The position numbers and the translations under genes are program-made. This document shows positions 46,209 through 55,310 of a stretch of DNA of 64,000 bases, one piece after another (within the stretch, counting starts at the first letter, position 1; each line of letters starts with the position of its first letter). The notes beneath the pieces are model-generated. The model saw only the letters and a program-made list of their open reading frames with translations. It ran no database searches and was not told where the DNA came from. This DNA is from Dyella thiooxydans (lineage in GTDB: Bacteria > Pseudomonadota > Gammaproteobacteria > Xanthomonadales > Rhodanobacteraceae): assembly GCF_001641285.1 (NCBI RefSeq), contig NZ_CP014841.1, positions 2,604,001-2,668,000 of the forward strand, written 5' to 3'.

Positions 46209-47120
<912 letters not shown>

Positions 47121-47196
47121 CGGCGGGCTCTCTCTCGCTATGAAAACGCGGGGAGACTAACAGCCGGCTCATCAAGATTTTGCAGGCTCTTCTCAT

Positions 47197-47233
47197 ACGA
47201 GCGCCGCCGATGCCGGGCATCGGCGGCGCTCGT
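47197..47233. other. Perfect 16-bp hairpin downstream of a DUF2884 gene
   Basis: ACGAGCGCCGCCGATG (47197-47212) is exactly complementary to 47218-47233 with a 5-base CCGGG loop. A second small hairpin, GGCCGC/GCGGCC (47234-47250), lies directly beside it, just after the DUF2884 stop. No T run follows on either strand. Possible factor-dependent terminator, mRNA 3' stabiliser or degenerate repeat. Confidence 0.5.
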
Positions 47234-47251
47234 GGCCGCATGGCGCGGCCG

Positions 47252-48058
47252 TCAACGGGTCGCGAGTTTGTCCTTGTCCGCGCCGCGATCCTGATCCTCG
47301 CCGATCAATCGCAGCGGCGATCCATCCGGCAGGCGGAAAGTGAATTGGCGCTGCAGCTGGTCCAGCTCGCGCAGCTTCGGGCAGAGCATTTCGGCGCGTG
47401 CACCGAGACGGTCGGCTCGGGCGTTTACCTCCTTGTCGATCGCCTGGTCGAGCGAATCGGCACGCGCCTCCAGCGCGGCGATCTTCGCCTGGTCGCCGCT
47501 GAGCGCAGCCTTCACCGCGCCTGCGGTGACCGTGCCGACCAGCTCGGAGACGGCATCCTGGATGCCGCCCTCGAACGAATCCTCCATCGCCTGACGCGTC
47601 CACACGCCGCTGCCGATGCCCGCGTCGAGCTGGGCCATCGCGCGGGTGCGGCTGCGGTTGAGGCGATCGATCAGGTGGCTCCTCGCATCGCCGTCCTCGG
47701 CGAAGGTGGTGGCGACCGTGGTCAGCGCGTCGAAGCCGATGTCGAGCCCTTCGCGGGCGATCGACGCCACCTCGGGCACCAGGGTGCGCACCGAGCCTTC
47801 GTAGCTGCGCAGTCGCGCGGCATCGGCGGCATCGACCGCCACCGGCTTGCCGTCGATGCGCAGGCTGCCGTCATGCATGAACACCCGGGTGGGCTCGCCG
47901 TCGTCGCGGCTGAAGGCGATGCCGGCGTCGCTGATGCGCACGTCGTAATCGGTGTTGAAGCTGCAGTGGCCCATCGAGCCGTGGAAGTCGTGCGCGTGGA
48001 GCGGCGCCGTGAGCGCCAGTGCGGCGCCGAGCGCCAGCGTAGTGATCGTCGTGCGCAT
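47252..48058 (-). CDS. DUF2884 (YggN-like) periplasmic protein
   Basis: A 268-residue exported protein with signal peptide TLALGAALALTAPLHAHD. The N-terminal half has FMHDGSLRIDGKPVAVDAAD and LVPEVASIAREGLDIGFDAL, the pattern of YggN/DUF2884. The middle (GGIQDAVSELVGTVTAGAVKAALSG) is followed by a helical region with EMLCPKLRELDQLQ near the end. Function unknown in the family. A GGGGAGG site precedes ATG 48058. A paralogue lies at 48749-49507, and the gene between them is on the same strand. Confidence 0.75.
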   Translation of the reverse strand: MRTTITTLALGAALALTAPLHAHDFHGSMGHCSFNTDYDVRISDAGIAFSRDDGEPTRVFMHDGSLRIDGKPVAVDAADAARLRSYEGSVRTLVPEVASIAREGLDIGFDALTTVATTFAEDGDARSHLIDRLNRSRTRAMAQLDAGIGSGVWTRQAMEDSFEGGIQDAVSELVGTVTAGAVKAALSGDQAKIAALEARADSLDQAIDKEVNARADRLGARAEMLCPKLRELDQLQRQFTFRLPDGSPLRLIGEDQDRGADKDKLATR

Positions 48059-48184
48059 GCTGCGCCTCCCCGTGACCGTCGGCGGCGATGCCGACCCTGG
48101 GCGTCACGATGCTCCGCCGGCGCGGCCGGGCCATGGGCCAGCCGTCATGCCGTGCCATCAGTCACTGGATGGATGCAGCAACGC

Positions 48185-48622
48185 TCAGTGCGGAACGCCG
48201 GCCAGCATGCCCATGTCGAGGTGGATCGCCTGGAGGCGGGATGCCAGCCGGCGCAGGCATTGCGCGGTGTCGATCGGGGCCAGCGCCATGGCCTCCTCGA
48301 AATGCCGCACCAGGACCGCCTCGCGACGCGACAGCAGACGGATCCACTGGGTGTCTTTCAGGGGCATGCCGCGCGCCCACCAGCTGGCCAACCGCCGCTG
48401 CAGCGGGCCGCGCCATCGGCCGGTCGTGGCCGGGCGGCCGCCGCGCGCGCTCAGCTCCATCTGCAGATCCAGCACGAACAGCTCCAGCGCCGCCGCGTTC
48501 TCCAGCAGCACGACGCGCAGACCCGGCTCCACGACCTGCTGCGCCGCGAGCTGGCACAGCCGCTGCAGGTCGATGCTGCGTCGGATCAGCGCGTTGTAGA
48601 GCGGTTGTGTTGCCAGCGCCAC
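48185..48622 (-). CDS. Helical hypothetical protein between DUF2884 paralogues
   Basis: A 145-residue soluble protein, predicted mostly helical, that I do not recognise. It has two Trp/Arg-rich helices (GRWRGPLQRRLASWWARG, TQWIRLLSRREAVLVRHFEE) and no signal peptide or membrane segment. The helical-bundle look recalls DUF2383/PA2169-type proteins, but this is uncertain. I choose the GTG at 48622 because GGAGG stands 9 bases upstream; a GTG 11 codons earlier lacks one. It lies in a same-strand cluster of envelope genes. Confidence 0.5.
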   Translation of the reverse strand: MALATQPLYNALIRRSIDLQRLCQLAAQQVVEPGLRVVLLENAAALELFVLDLQMELSARGGRPATTGRWRGPLQRRLASWWARGMPLKDTQWIRLLSRREAVLVRHFEEAMALAPIDTAQCLRRLASRLQAIHLDMGMLAGVPH

Positions 48623-48748
48623 GGCGTCTGGCCTCCGGGGTGAAAGGGTTGCCACCCATGGTCGTCAGCCAGCGCTTAGCCACGGATTAACCCCACCGAT
48701 GCCGCCATCCGGGCCTTTAGCTGCCGTTGCGGTTGCTCCGCTATTCCG

Positions 48749-49507
48749 CTATCTCCCGGCCGCGTCGAGTAGTTGCAGCGGGCGCCCCTGTGCATCACGC
48801 AGGCCCTGCTGCAGTCCGGCCAGCCGCTCGATCGAGGGACACAGCGCATCGATCTGGGGCTGTAACACCTTTAACCGACTAGCAATCCGAGGCTGCAGCG
48901 TGGTCGCCAGATCAGCCGCCTGGTCGCGCAGGCGCGACGCCGTGTCGAGATCGCCATTCATCGCCGCCTGCAGCGCCTGCTGTCCGAGGTCGCCGGCCAC
49001 GATCGGACCGAGGTCGGCGGCGAACTGGTCGCCCAGCTGGCGGACGGCATCGCCCTGCCAGTCGCGCGTACTCTGACTGGTGTCGATGCGCTGGTGCAGC
49101 GCATCGGCATCGGTCGCCAGGTGCTGGTCGAGCAGTTGTCGCGTGGCGGGTGCCAGCGACAACCCGGAAGCCTCGTCGCGGATGGCCTGCACCGCCACGT
49201 CCACCCCGTGGCCGGCCACCCGGCGCACCCGCGGCAACAGCGCGCGCAGGTCGCGGTCGAATAGGGCCACGCGATCCTGGTCTTCGGCATTCAGCGCCAC
49301 CGGCGTGCCGTCGGTGACCAGCGAACTCCGGCCCATCACCACCCGTGTCGGCGCAGGGCCGGTCCGATCGAATACCAGCCGGTCCGGCTGTACGGTGAGG
49401 TCGTAGCTGCTGCTGGCCGGGCAGCGCAGCGTCAGGGGCGCCGCCGTTGCCACACCGGTGGCGGCGAAGGTGGACATCGCGAGGAGGAGGAGGAGTGGGG
49501 TGCGCAT
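48749..49507 (-). CDS. DUF2884 (YggN-like) periplasmic protein, second paralogue
   Basis: A 252-residue exported protein (signal LLLLLAMSTFAATGVATA) collinear with the protein at 47252: SLVTDGTPVALNAEDQDRV corresponds to its DGKPVAV segment, LLPRVRRVAGHGVDVAVQAI to its LVPEVAS segment, and IDALCPSIERLAGLQQGL to its LCPKLRELDQL end. The two are diverged, with few long identical runs, so the duplication is old. The ATG at 49507 has AAGG upstream; a start at 49555 would bury the signal peptide. Function unknown. Confidence 0.72.
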   Translation of the reverse strand: MRTPLLLLLAMSTFAATGVATAAPLTLRCPASSSYDLTVQPDRLVFDRTGPAPTRVVMGRSSLVTDGTPVALNAEDQDRVALFDRDLRALLPRVRRVAGHGVDVAVQAIRDEASGLSLAPATRQLLDQHLATDADALHQRIDTSQSTRDWQGDAVRQLGDQFAADLGPIVAGDLGQQALQAAMNGDLDTASRLRDQAADLATTLQPRIASRLKVLQPQIDALCPSIERLAGLQQGLRDAQGRPLQLLDAAGR

Positions 49508-49582
49508 CGAACCTTGCCGGGGCCAAAACGCCACCGATAACCGGCGGGCGGTCAACCCACCCTGAACCGCACCGGCGAGGGG

Positions 49583-50461
49583 TTAGCCTCCGCCGAGTTT
49601 GCTGAGCAGGTGCAGGCTGCCGTCCGGATTGGCCATGTAGACGCCCTGGCCAGGCAGCGCGTCGAGATTTCCGTTGAGGCCCGGGAGCATGCGCGGCGCA
49701 TCGAACCAGGGCACCGTCTGCACCGGACCCGGCATGTAGCTGACCCAGTGCCCGGGTCCATCGGGAGGCATGCCCGGAACGCCGAACACGTGGATGCCGA
49801 AGACCACCGGCACCATCGCATAACGCTCGGCCGCTGCCTGCCCGGCCGGCAGCGGCTTGAACAACCAGCGTTGCGCCGCACGTTCGGCCGCCCGGCCGAG
49901 CAGCTTGCGGTAGCGCGCCATCTGCCAGCGGTTGCCGAGGTAGCGCAGGTCGACCTGCCGGGTGGCCACGTCCTGCACGTGTCCCTGCGCATCGATGCGT
50001 AACACCAGATAGACCGTGCCGGCCACCTGCGAGGCTATGGCCTGGGGCGGATACTCCGGTGCGATGTTGCGGATGCGGCTACCGCTGCCATCGCCGGATG
50101 CGCCGAAGTGCACACCATCGATCGACAACACGTAGTCGCTCTTGCCACCGGGCTGCGCTATCACCCGCAGGCTCATCCGCGAATGCGCCGGCACCGCGTG
50201 ACCGTCACGCAGCACCGGCTGGAAACGCCAGCGGGCGATGTTGCGGTCGATCACATCGACCACCGGAGCGGGCAGCCGGGCGGCATCATCCAGCGTGTGA
50301 TCGACGACCCTGCCGTCACTGCCGACGGTGAGCGAACCCAGCACGAGCATGCTCGCCTGTGGTCGCTGCGTCGCCGTCGACCTCGCCACGGGCGCCACGG
50401 CCAGGCACAGGCCCGCGAGCAGCAGGCCTGCGATGAACGGTTTGCTCAGGATCCGGCGCAT
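49583..50461 (-). CDS. Exported TonB C-terminal-like protein
   Basis: A 292-residue protein with an N-terminal hydrophobic segment (FIAGLLLAGLCLAVAPVARS) serving as signal or anchor. A first TonB-like repeat may be LVLGSLTVGSDGRVVDHTL, and a clearer one is APEYPPQAIASQVAGTVYLV with LRIDAQGHVQDVATRQVDL. It lacks the Pro-rich spacer of true TonB, so it probably does not span the periplasm. The rest is rich in Pro, Gly and Trp. An AAGGAGG site precedes ATG 50461. Related in domain, not in layout, to the gene at 17912. Confidence 0.68.
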   Translation of the reverse strand: MRRILSKPFIAGLLLAGLCLAVAPVARSTATQRPQASMLVLGSLTVGSDGRVVDHTLDDAARLPAPVVDVIDRNIARWRFQPVLRDGHAVPAHSRMSLRVIAQPGGKSDYVLSIDGVHFGASGDGSGSRIRNIAPEYPPQAIASQVAGTVYLVLRIDAQGHVQDVATRQVDLRYLGNRWQMARYRKLLGRAAERAAQRWLFKPLPAGQAAAERYAMVPVVFGIHVFGVPGMPPDGPGHWVSYMPGPVQTVPWFDAPRMLPGLNGNLDALPGQGVYMANPDGSLHLLSKLGGG

Positions 50462-50512
50462 ACCCACCTCCTTGTCTCCACGCCAACAGTCCAAGCTGCG
50501 CGCAGCGCAGCG

Positions 50513-51025
50513 TCACCGCCGCCGGAACTGTGCCCGCACCTGCGGCCGGCCCAGCCGCCAGATCAGCCAGACCACCAGCACGATGGCTACCGCGTCGAAC
50601 CCCAATGACAGATGCACCGTGCGTGCCTGCCCGGCGAGCAGCGCCGGCGTGTCGGGCAGGTCGTGCGGCGTGTTGCTCCAGGCATGCCAACGGTGCAACA
50701 GCATCGCGCCGCTGGCGAACAGACCCAGTGCGAGCAAGCCCAGCGCAACGCGCAGCACGGGACGCGACCAGCCCTGGCGCAGGATGCCGGCGGCACAGAG
50801 CACCACCAGCGCCGCCGCCGCGACGAAATAGCCGAGATCCCACGCCAGCATGCCATGCAACATGGTCCGGGCCTCGTCTGCCAGCGCCGGCTGGGTCAGC
50901 ACGCGCCAGACCCGGCGGGCATGCACACCGTATTGCAGCGCACCGAACGCCGACAGCATCAGCACCAGCCACAGGCCGATACGCCAGAACGCAAAGCCCC
51001 GCCCCGGATCGCGCATGCGGTCCAT
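50513..51025 (-). CDS. Four-helix membrane protein, unknown
   Basis: A 170-residue inner-membrane protein of unknown family. Four helices are visible: FWRIGLWLVLMLSAFGALQYG, LGYFVAAAALVVLCAAGIL, LRVALGLLALGLFASGAMLL and FDAVAIVLVVWLIWRLG, with an Arg-rich tail. His residues at LHGMLAWDLG and LHRWHAWSN lie near membrane borders and could bind metal or heme, which is speculative. A GAGGGGG site supports ATG 51025. It precedes the TonB-like gene by 51 bases. Confidence 0.6.
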   Translation of the reverse strand: MDRMRDPGRGFAFWRIGLWLVLMLSAFGALQYGVHARRVWRVLTQPALADEARTMLHGMLAWDLGYFVAAAALVVLCAAGILRQGWSRPVLRVALGLLALGLFASGAMLLHRWHAWSNTPHDLPDTPALLAGQARTVHLSLGFDAVAIVLVVWLIWRLGRPQVRAQFRRR

Positions 51026-51188
51026 CAGGCGCGCCCCCTCGAAGCGGGACGGGCGGGCGAAGCGGACGACGTGCGCATGGCTGGATTCCTCCGGAACAGA
51101 CCGCGCAGTGTATCCCCCCCAACGCACAAGGGCGCCACGAGGGCGCCCCTGGCGAAGCTCGCGGCCAGGCCAGCCGCGCAGCGACGGC

Positions 51189-51638
51189 TTACTCCCGGGT
51201 GATGGTGAACTTGCCCACCGAGATGCCGAGGTTGACACCCTCGCCAGTACCGGCCAGCGCCAGCGAGGTGGTGCCCTTGGTCAGCACCTGGGCGGTGCCG
51301 CTCTTGACCACGCCGGCCTCGGCGCCCGCCTGGGCGTAGGAACCGAACACCTCGTCGATGCTGTGCACCTTGCTGATCTCGCCCTTGCCGTTGTCGACGT
51401 GGTACTTGCCGGCGGTCAGGCCACCGCCGACCACCGTGATCTTCACGTGGGCCGACTGCCCGTTGTCGCAGGTGACCATGCCCGCACCCTCGGCGTGCTT
51501 GTAGAGGATCGACCAGCCGGAGAGGCTGTAGGTGAGGTCACACTTGACGCTGGCTTCGGCGGCCTGGGCGCCGATGGCGCCCATCGCGCCAGCCGTGGCC
51601 AGCAGAAGGGCGGCGAGAGCGTGATTGCGCTTGATCAT
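51189..51638 (-). CDS. Small secreted glycine-rich protein
   Basis: A 149-residue exported protein (signal ALAALLLATAGAMGAIGAQA). The mature part has two cysteines (VKCDLTYSLSGWSILY and GMVTCDNGQSAHVK) that could form one disulfide, and Gly-rich beta-like stretches (VVGGGLTAGKYHV, LAGTGEGVNLGISVGKF). I do not know the family. A strong AGGAGA site precedes ATG 51638. It diverges from the YihY-type gene. Confidence 0.7.
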   Translation of the reverse strand: MIKRNHALAALLLATAGAMGAIGAQAAEASVKCDLTYSLSGWSILYKHAEGAGMVTCDNGQSAHVKITVVGGGLTAGKYHVDNGKGEISKVHSIDEVFGSYAQAGAEAGVVKSGTAQVLTKGTTSLALAGTGEGVNLGISVGKFTITRE

Positions 51639-51873
51639 GGTGATCTCCTGTTGATGTCTGGAAGAACGCCCTGTCGGGGGCCCCGGCCGCGGCGGGCCTC
51701 GTTTGGGTCGTCGCCGGGCCGCGGTGGGTTGGCAGGATCGGGACGCCGGCGTGATGGAGGCGTGCAGCCGAAGCGAGCGTTCAGTGATCCGCCGATGGGG
51801 CCGTGGATGCAGCTACGCTGTCGTTCATGTTCCGGGCGACGCCCCCAGTCACGAAAGCACACGGAGCCGCGCC
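51639..51873. other. Divergent intergenic region
   Basis: These 235 bases between divergent genes hold the two ribosome sites (AGGAGA on the minus strand, CGGAG on the plus strand) and presumably both promoters. I see no good -10/-35 pair, repeat, or RNA structure beyond GC-rich local palindromes. Confidence 0.4.
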
Positions 51874-52779
51874 ATGCCGTCCCGTATCGAGCCCACCGCT
51901 CCGCCGCGACCAACCCTCGCCCAGGGCCGCGAGATCCTGCGACGCACGATCCACGGCTTCGCCCACGACGAACTCGGTACGCGGGCCGCTGCGCTGGCGT
52001 TCTATTCGGCGCTGTCGTTCGCGCCGCTGCTGGTGTTGCTGCTGTGGATCGCCGCATCGCTGCGACCGGAATGGCAGCAGCAGCTGACCGCCTCGCTGCA
52101 GCAGCTGGTCGGCCCGCGCGCCTCCGACGCGGTGACCCTGGTGCTGGCCAATGCCCGCGAGCGGCCCACGGTAGGCAGTTGGGCCGGGCTGATCGGCCTG
52201 GGGGTGACCCTGGCCGGTGCTTCGGCCGTGTTCGCCCAGTTGCAGGGCGCGATCAACCGGGTCTGGAACCTGGCGCCCCGACCGGGTGGGGCGATCAAGG
52301 ACTGGCTGCGCGCGCGCATGATGGCCCTGGGACTGCTGCTGTCGCTGGCGTTCCTGATGGTGGTGTCGTTCGCCGCCAGCGCGCTGATCGCCGTGTTCGT
52401 CCGCGGCGACTCGCTGGTCTGGCAGGCCCTGGAGACGCTGATTTCCCTCACCCTGTTCAGCGCGCTGTTCGCGGCGATCTTCAAGGTACTGCCGGACGCG
52501 CAGATCGCCTGGCCCGACGCCCTGGTGGGCGCAGCGCTGACCGCGGTGCTGTTCGCAGTGGGCAAGTTCGGCATTGGCGTCTATCTCTCCCGCAGCGACG
52601 TCGGGGGTGCGTACGGACCGGCCGGCGGCGTCGTGGTGTTGCTGGTATGGGTCTACTACTCGGCACTGATCCTGCTGCTGGGGGCGGAGCTCACCCAGGC
52701 GGTCGCGGAGGTGCGCGGCCACCCGATCGTGCCCCGGGCCCACGCGGTTCGGCGTCATCGACGTCCCGAGACGCCCTGA
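51874..52779 (+). CDS. YihY/UPF0761-family membrane protein
   Basis: A 301-residue protein with about six membrane helices. It has the family start FAHDELGTRAAALAFYSALSFAPLL (length over the signature includes linker), the central INRVWNLAPRPGGAIKDWL, and the final YGPAGGVVVLLVWVYYSALILLLGAEL. The family was once annotated as RNase BN, which is incorrect; the real role is unknown. ATG 51874 has CGGAG 8 bases upstream. It is followed by a glycine-zipper protein 79 bases later. Confidence 0.88.
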   Translation: MPSRIEPTAPPRPTLAQGREILRRTIHGFAHDELGTRAAALAFYSALSFAPLLVLLLWIAASLRPEWQQQLTASLQQLVGPRASDAVTLVLANARERPTVGSWAGLIGLGVTLAGASAVFAQLQGAINRVWNLAPRPGGAIKDWLRARMMALGLLLSLAFLMVVSFAASALIAVFVRGDSLVWQALETLISLTLFSALFAAIFKVLPDAQIAWPDALVGAALTAVLFAVGKFGIGVYLSRSDVGGAYGPAGGVVVLLVWVYYSALILLLGAELTQAVAEVRGHPIVPRAHAVRRHRRPETP

Positions 52780-52858
52780 GCACGCCCGCTGCACCCTCCG
52801 CTCACGGTGCGACCGGAAGACTTTGCATTCCGATCTGGTCACGCATGAGGAGTTCGCC

Positions 52859-53212
52859 ATGCCAACGATTCATCGCCTGCTGCTTTCGGTGCTCGCCGGC
52901 AGCCTGCTCTCCGGGATCTCGCCCGTGCACGCACAGGATCATCACCATCACGAGGGCCGTCACCAGGTCTGCGAGAACGTCCGGGTGAAGAACACGCCGA
53001 AAGACCGGCACCAGATCGCCGGCACGGCGATCGGCGCAGTGGCCGGCGGCCTGCTCGGCCATCAGGTCGGCGGCGGCAAGGGCAAGACCCTGGCCACGAT
53101 CGGCGGCGCGGTGGCCGGCGGCTACGCCGGCAAGAAGGTGCAGGAGCATCATCAGGACGAACATGCCGGCACGCACATCGAGCGGCGCTGCCACTGGGTC
53201 GATCACCGCTGA
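52859..53212 (+). CDS. Glycine-zipper 2TM-domain exported protein
   Basis: A 117-residue protein: signal peptide LLLSVLAGSLLSGISPVHAQ, a His-rich stretch (DHHHHEGRH), then a glycine zipper TAIGAVAGGLLGHQVGGGKG and ATIGGAVAGGYAGKKVQ of the Rick_17kDa/2TM type, and a short Cys/His tail. Such proteins sit in or on the outer membrane. The His cluster could bind metals. GAGGAG precedes ATG 52859; an earlier ATG at 52823 lacks a ribosome site. Confidence 0.8.
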   Translation: MPTIHRLLLSVLAGSLLSGISPVHAQDHHHHEGRHQVCENVRVKNTPKDRHQIAGTAIGAVAGGLLGHQVGGGKGKTLATIGGAVAGGYAGKKVQEHHQDEHAGTHIERRCHWVDHR

Positions 53213-53288
53213 GCGATCCGGATCTCTGCCACGCGGCGACCGTGGCATGATCGGACTGTCGTCCACGGCAAGTCGCGGAGGTGTCCGG

Positions 53289-53705
53289 ATGTTCAAGTAC
53301 TCGCTGGTCGGCTATGACGGCTCGGACACATCCAAGCGCGCATTCGAGCTGGCCATGGCGGTGGCGCGCGCATTCGACGGGCGCGTGCGCGTGGTGTCGG
53401 TGCTGCAGGTCACCGAGGCCGGCGCCGATGCCTGCGCGCTGATGATGGCCGACTCGGGCATGGCGAGAGCGCGCGAGTTGCTGGACGAGCTGAAGACCTT
53501 GCAGCCCGACGCCGAGGCGCTGGTCGACCTGGAACTTGCCCATGGCAGCCCGGGAGACGTGCTGATCGGCCAGCTGGAGCAGCACGGCTGCGACCACATC
53601 GTGATCGGGCACACCGAGCGCGGTGCGCTCGCGCGCTGGCTGCTCGGCTCGGTTTCCGGGGACGTGCTCGCGCGCGCCCACGTACCCGTTACGGTCGTGC
53701 GCTAG
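53289..53705 (+). CDS. Universal stress protein UspA family
   Basis: A 138-residue single-domain UspA protein. It begins YSLVGYDGSDTSKRAFELAM and ends GHTERGALARWLLGSVSGDV then HVPVTVVR. The ATP-binding pattern G-x2-G-x9-G-S is altered: the second glycine is Glu in GHTE, so nucleotide binding may be reduced. A GGAGG site stands 8 bases before ATG 53289. It is isolated, with 194 bases to the next gene. Confidence 0.9.
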   Translation: MFKYSLVGYDGSDTSKRAFELAMAVARAFDGRVRVVSVLQVTEAGADACALMMADSGMARARELLDELKTLQPDAEALVDLELAHGSPGDVLIGQLEQHGCDHIVIGHTERGALARWLLGSVSGDVLARAHVPVTVVR

Positions 53706-53899
53706 GCATCATCGCCGCCGGGCCGCCGGAAGGGTTCCCCGCGGCCGTTCCGCCGCCACGTCGGGGTCACAGGGCAACCTCGCGTGGGCCGGGGTCGGCA
53801 GGGGTTAATTCCAGCGGCCGTTCCACGCCGTATGCTTGGCGTCATCGATCTGTCATGCGGCGCACCCCGGTGCCCGCGGCCCCGGCAAGGAATCCTCCA

Positions 53900-54721
53900 T
53901 TGAGCTACACCCAATCGCTTCCCTGGACGCTGGAGAGCATCGACTTCAGCCGCATCGACAAGGCCCGCGTCCGCCATGACGAAGACCTGTTCTTCCTGCT
54001 GTGCAGTGCTTCGTTCGTCGAGAGCGGCTCGGACCTGTACACCCACAACCTGGTCGACCATTTCGCTGGCGACCAGGAACTGCAGACCTGGCTCAGCCAG
54101 CACTGGGAACACGAGGAGCTGCAGCACGGCCGCGCGCTGGCCGCGTACGTGCGGGCCGTGTGGCCGGAGTTCGACTGGGACGCCGGCTTCAAGGCGTTCT
54201 GGGACGAGTACGGCGCGATGTGCACCAGCGAGCAGCTCGAATCCTCGCGCGGACTGGAGCTGGCGGCCCGCTGCGTGGTCGAGACCGGCACCGCCAGCCT
54301 CTACCGGGCACTCAACGACCTCACCGACGAGCCGGTGCTCAAGCAGCTCACCAACCACATCAAGAGCGACGAAGTGCGCCACTACAAGCACTTCTACCAG
54401 CACTACCGGCAGTACCGCGAACGCGAGGGCTTCGGTCGCTACCAGGTGTTCCGCGCGATCCTGCGCCGGGTCAACGAGATCAAGAGCGAGGACGGCGACG
54501 TCGCCATGCGCCACGTCTTCAACCGCTGCTACCCGCACCACGCGGGCAATGATGCGGAATTCCGGCGCATCAACACCCGCGCGCAGGGCCGCCTGAAACG
54601 CAACATCCCGGCCGAGATGACCGTGAAGATGCTGCTCAAGCCGCTGGATTTTCCGGCACGCCTGCAGAACGCGCTGGAGAAGCCCCTGGCCAAGTTGGCC
54701 GAGAAGCTTTTCCTGCACTGA
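53900..54721 (+). CDS. Ferritin-like di-iron protein
   Basis: A 273-residue helical protein with a full ferritin-like di-iron set: Glu41, Glu73-x2-His76 (EHEELQHGRAL), Glu128 (VVETGTASLY) and Glu158-x2-His161 (SDEVRHYKHF). This matches carboxylate-bridged di-iron oxidases or desaturase-like proteins rather than storage ferritins. The function is unknown. I place the start at TTG 53900 because AAGGAA lies 7 bases upstream; an ATG at 53855 would add 15 Pro/Ala-rich residues and has no ribosome site. No electron-transfer partner is adjacent. Confidence 0.78.
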   Translation: MSYTQSLPWTLESIDFSRIDKARVRHDEDLFFLLCSASFVESGSDLYTHNLVDHFAGDQELQTWLSQHWEHEELQHGRALAAYVRAVWPEFDWDAGFKAFWDEYGAMCTSEQLESSRGLELAARCVVETGTASLYRALNDLTDEPVLKQLTNHIKSDEVRHYKHFYQHYRQYREREGFGRYQVFRAILRRVNEIKSEDGDVAMRHVFNRCYPHHAGNDAEFRRINTRAQGRLKRNIPAEMTVKMLLKPLDFPARLQNALEKPLAKLAEKLFLH

Positions 54722-54742
54722 GGTCGACGCGCCGGGCGACGA

Positions 54743-55237
54743 TCAGGGCTTGGACGGCTGAACGGTCGCGCTGTCGCGCGGCTTCTCCTCCACGGGGCGA
54801 CGCTCCACCTCGGCTTGCTTCAGCTTGGTCACGTCCACCGGGCGAATGCGGGTGATGGTGCAGGGGATGCCGCTGCGCCCAGCTTGCACCCTGTCGATGC
54901 CGAAGCCGCCGCGCCCGGTCAGCACCTTGTCGAACCCGACGCTGACCCGGTGCAGGTTGGAGGTCAAGCCGATCGTATTGGTGAACGGCAGGTCGATGCA
55001 GCCGGGCACGTCGAGCAGCCAGGCCTGCTTGGGACGGGCGTAGACCACCACCCGGTCGGTACCCAGCGGCTCCCACGACCACAGCGAGTTGTAGAAGAGA
55101 AAACTGTTCTGCGCCGGACCGGCCGCTGCCTCGTAGTCGGCCCGCCGCTGCTGGTCGCTGGGGCGACCGGACAGGCTCGCGCATGCGCCCAGAGTCATTG
55201 GCAACGCGAGCCAGGCAAGGATTCGCAGGTGTTTCAT
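54743..55237 (-). CDS. DUF6491-like lipoprotein
   Basis: A 164-residue lipoprotein (signal LAWLALPMTLGAC, lipidated Cys19). The mature domain has FYNSLWSWEPLGTDRVVVYA, AWLLDVPGCIDLPF, IGLTSNL and CTITRIRPVDVTKLKQ, the pattern I associate with DUF6491 of Xanthomonadales. Two Cys may pair. Function unknown. A GGAGGAG-like site precedes ATG 55237. It converges with the ferritin-like gene and follows the next lipoprotein gene on the same strand. Confidence 0.72.
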   Translation of the reverse strand: MKHLRILAWLALPMTLGACASLSGRPSDQQRRADYEAAAGPAQNSFLFYNSLWSWEPLGTDRVVVYARPKQAWLLDVPGCIDLPFTNTIGLTSNLHRVSVGFDKVLTGRGGFGIDRVQAGRSGIPCTITRIRPVDVTKLKQAEVERRPVEEKPRDSATVQPSKP

Positions 55238-55310
55238 CGCCGTTCTCCTCTCTCGTCCATGATGCTTCTGCCGAAGTCACGCGTTGCTAACGCACCAGCG
55301 GCTTCGGAGT

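Noticed and set aside
53855-53899. ATG start of the ferritin-like gene at 53855
   Set aside because: No ribosome site, and the extra residues are Pro/Ala-rich; TTG 53900 has AAGGAA at the right distance.
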